In this document: in pieces, positions 56,123 through 56,155 of the stretch
How the letters are laid out: every line of letters begins with the position of its first letter
How positions within the stretch are numbered: the stretch's first letter is position 1
From: Schizophyllum amplum
Taxonomy: Eukaryota > Basidiomycota > Agaricomycetes > Agaricales > Schizophyllaceae
Assembly: GCA_007026445.1 (NCBI GenBank)
Contig: VDMD01000143.1
Span: forward strand, 1 to 56,155
DNA length: 56,155 nucleotides
Direction of reading: 5' to 3'
Position numbers and translations under genes: made by a program
The notes under the pieces: model-generated
Seen by the model: the letters and a program-made list of their open reading frames with translations, nothing else
Told to the model about the DNA's origin: nothing
Databases searched by the model: none

Positions 56123-56155
56123 CTATACCTCCGTCAGCGCTAGCTCAGCTCAACA
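56123..56155 (-). other. intron fragment at the window edge
   Basis: The last 33 bases are the 3' end of the intron before the zinc-finger exon, ending TATAG on the minus strand. Confidence 0.6.

Overview
This window looks like nuclear DNA of a mushroom-forming basidiomycete (Agaricomycetes, plausibly a wood- or litter-decaying polypore-type species). The basis is inference from gene content and architecture. Genes carry many short introns of about 45-60 nt with GTRNGY donors. There are two copies of the basidiomycete-expanded FunK1 kinase family, a basidiomycete-type multi-TM protein, a CYP61/ERG5 sterol desaturase, plant cell-wall enzymes (a PL1 pectate lyase and a CE1-type acetylxylan esterase), and fungal small secreted cysteine-rich proteins. 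All gene models were built by hand from reading frame, splice signals and recognisable protein families. Intron positions were checked by requiring phase continuity.

Layout, left half. 0.6-1.1 kb holds a small mitochondrial-type helical protein. 2.0-3.7 kb (-) is a type I membrane protein. 5.2-7.1 kb is ERG5. 8.0-10.8 kb (+) and 14.9-17.9 kb (-) are two FunK1 paralogues in inverted orientation around a derlin (11.0-12.1 kb) and a PNGase A-type amidase (12.4-14.8 kb). 18.5 kb holds a decayed secreted-protein relic. 19.3-19.6 kb (-) is ribosomal protein uS14/RPS29. 20.2-21.4 kb (-) is pectate lyase. 22.5-23.5 kb is the SF3b subunit PHF5A/Rds3. 23.8-24.1 kb (-) is an intact-looking relative of the 18.5-kb relic. 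25.4-28.9 kb (-) is a Pumilio/PUF protein. 31.3-33.8 kb is a Ser/Thr-type kinase that appears fused to a multi-TM tail. 34.3-35.8 kb (-) is a 7TM-like protein.

36.4-38.8 kb is gene-poor and repeat-rich. It contains interleaved direct repeats (one pair is a perfect 132-bp duplication), a GTCGC-type minisatellite, and a 300-bp MITE with a TA target duplication. A second 301-bp MITE with the same CAGCG termini lies at 55.4 kb.

Right half. 38.8-40.2 kb (-) is an unrecognised Pro/Ser-rich protein. 41.1-43.5 kb is a PIF1-family helicase with an N-terminal RNase H1-type hybrid-binding domain. 43.6-44.6 kb (-) is the esterase. 45.3-47.2 kb is a SYLF-SH3 protein (Ysc84). 47.7-49.8 kb is a SprT-like metalloprotease. 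50.4-51.4 kb is an SDR. 51.6-52.6 kb (-) is the ribosome-maturation factor SBDS/Sdo1. 52.8-54.7 kb is a BAR-SH3 protein (Rvs167/Hob1 type). The C-terminal exon of a C2H2 zinc-finger gene runs off the right edge. Ysc84-like and Rvs167-like proteins both act on actin and endocytic membranes in yeast, so two endocytosis genes lie about 7 kb apart.

The most distinctive signals are these. Many apparent single-base indels, mostly one base missing from a short homopolymer, hit conserved genes between about 39 and 54.5 kb but none of the genes before 36 kb. The RNase H1-HBD/PIF1 fusion, a kinase-membrane fusion, three GC-AG introns, several micro-exons (down to 6 nt) and two MITEs of one family are also notable. 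I saw no CRISPR array, rRNA, tRNA or autonomous transposase, and nothing I would call an entirely new biological system.
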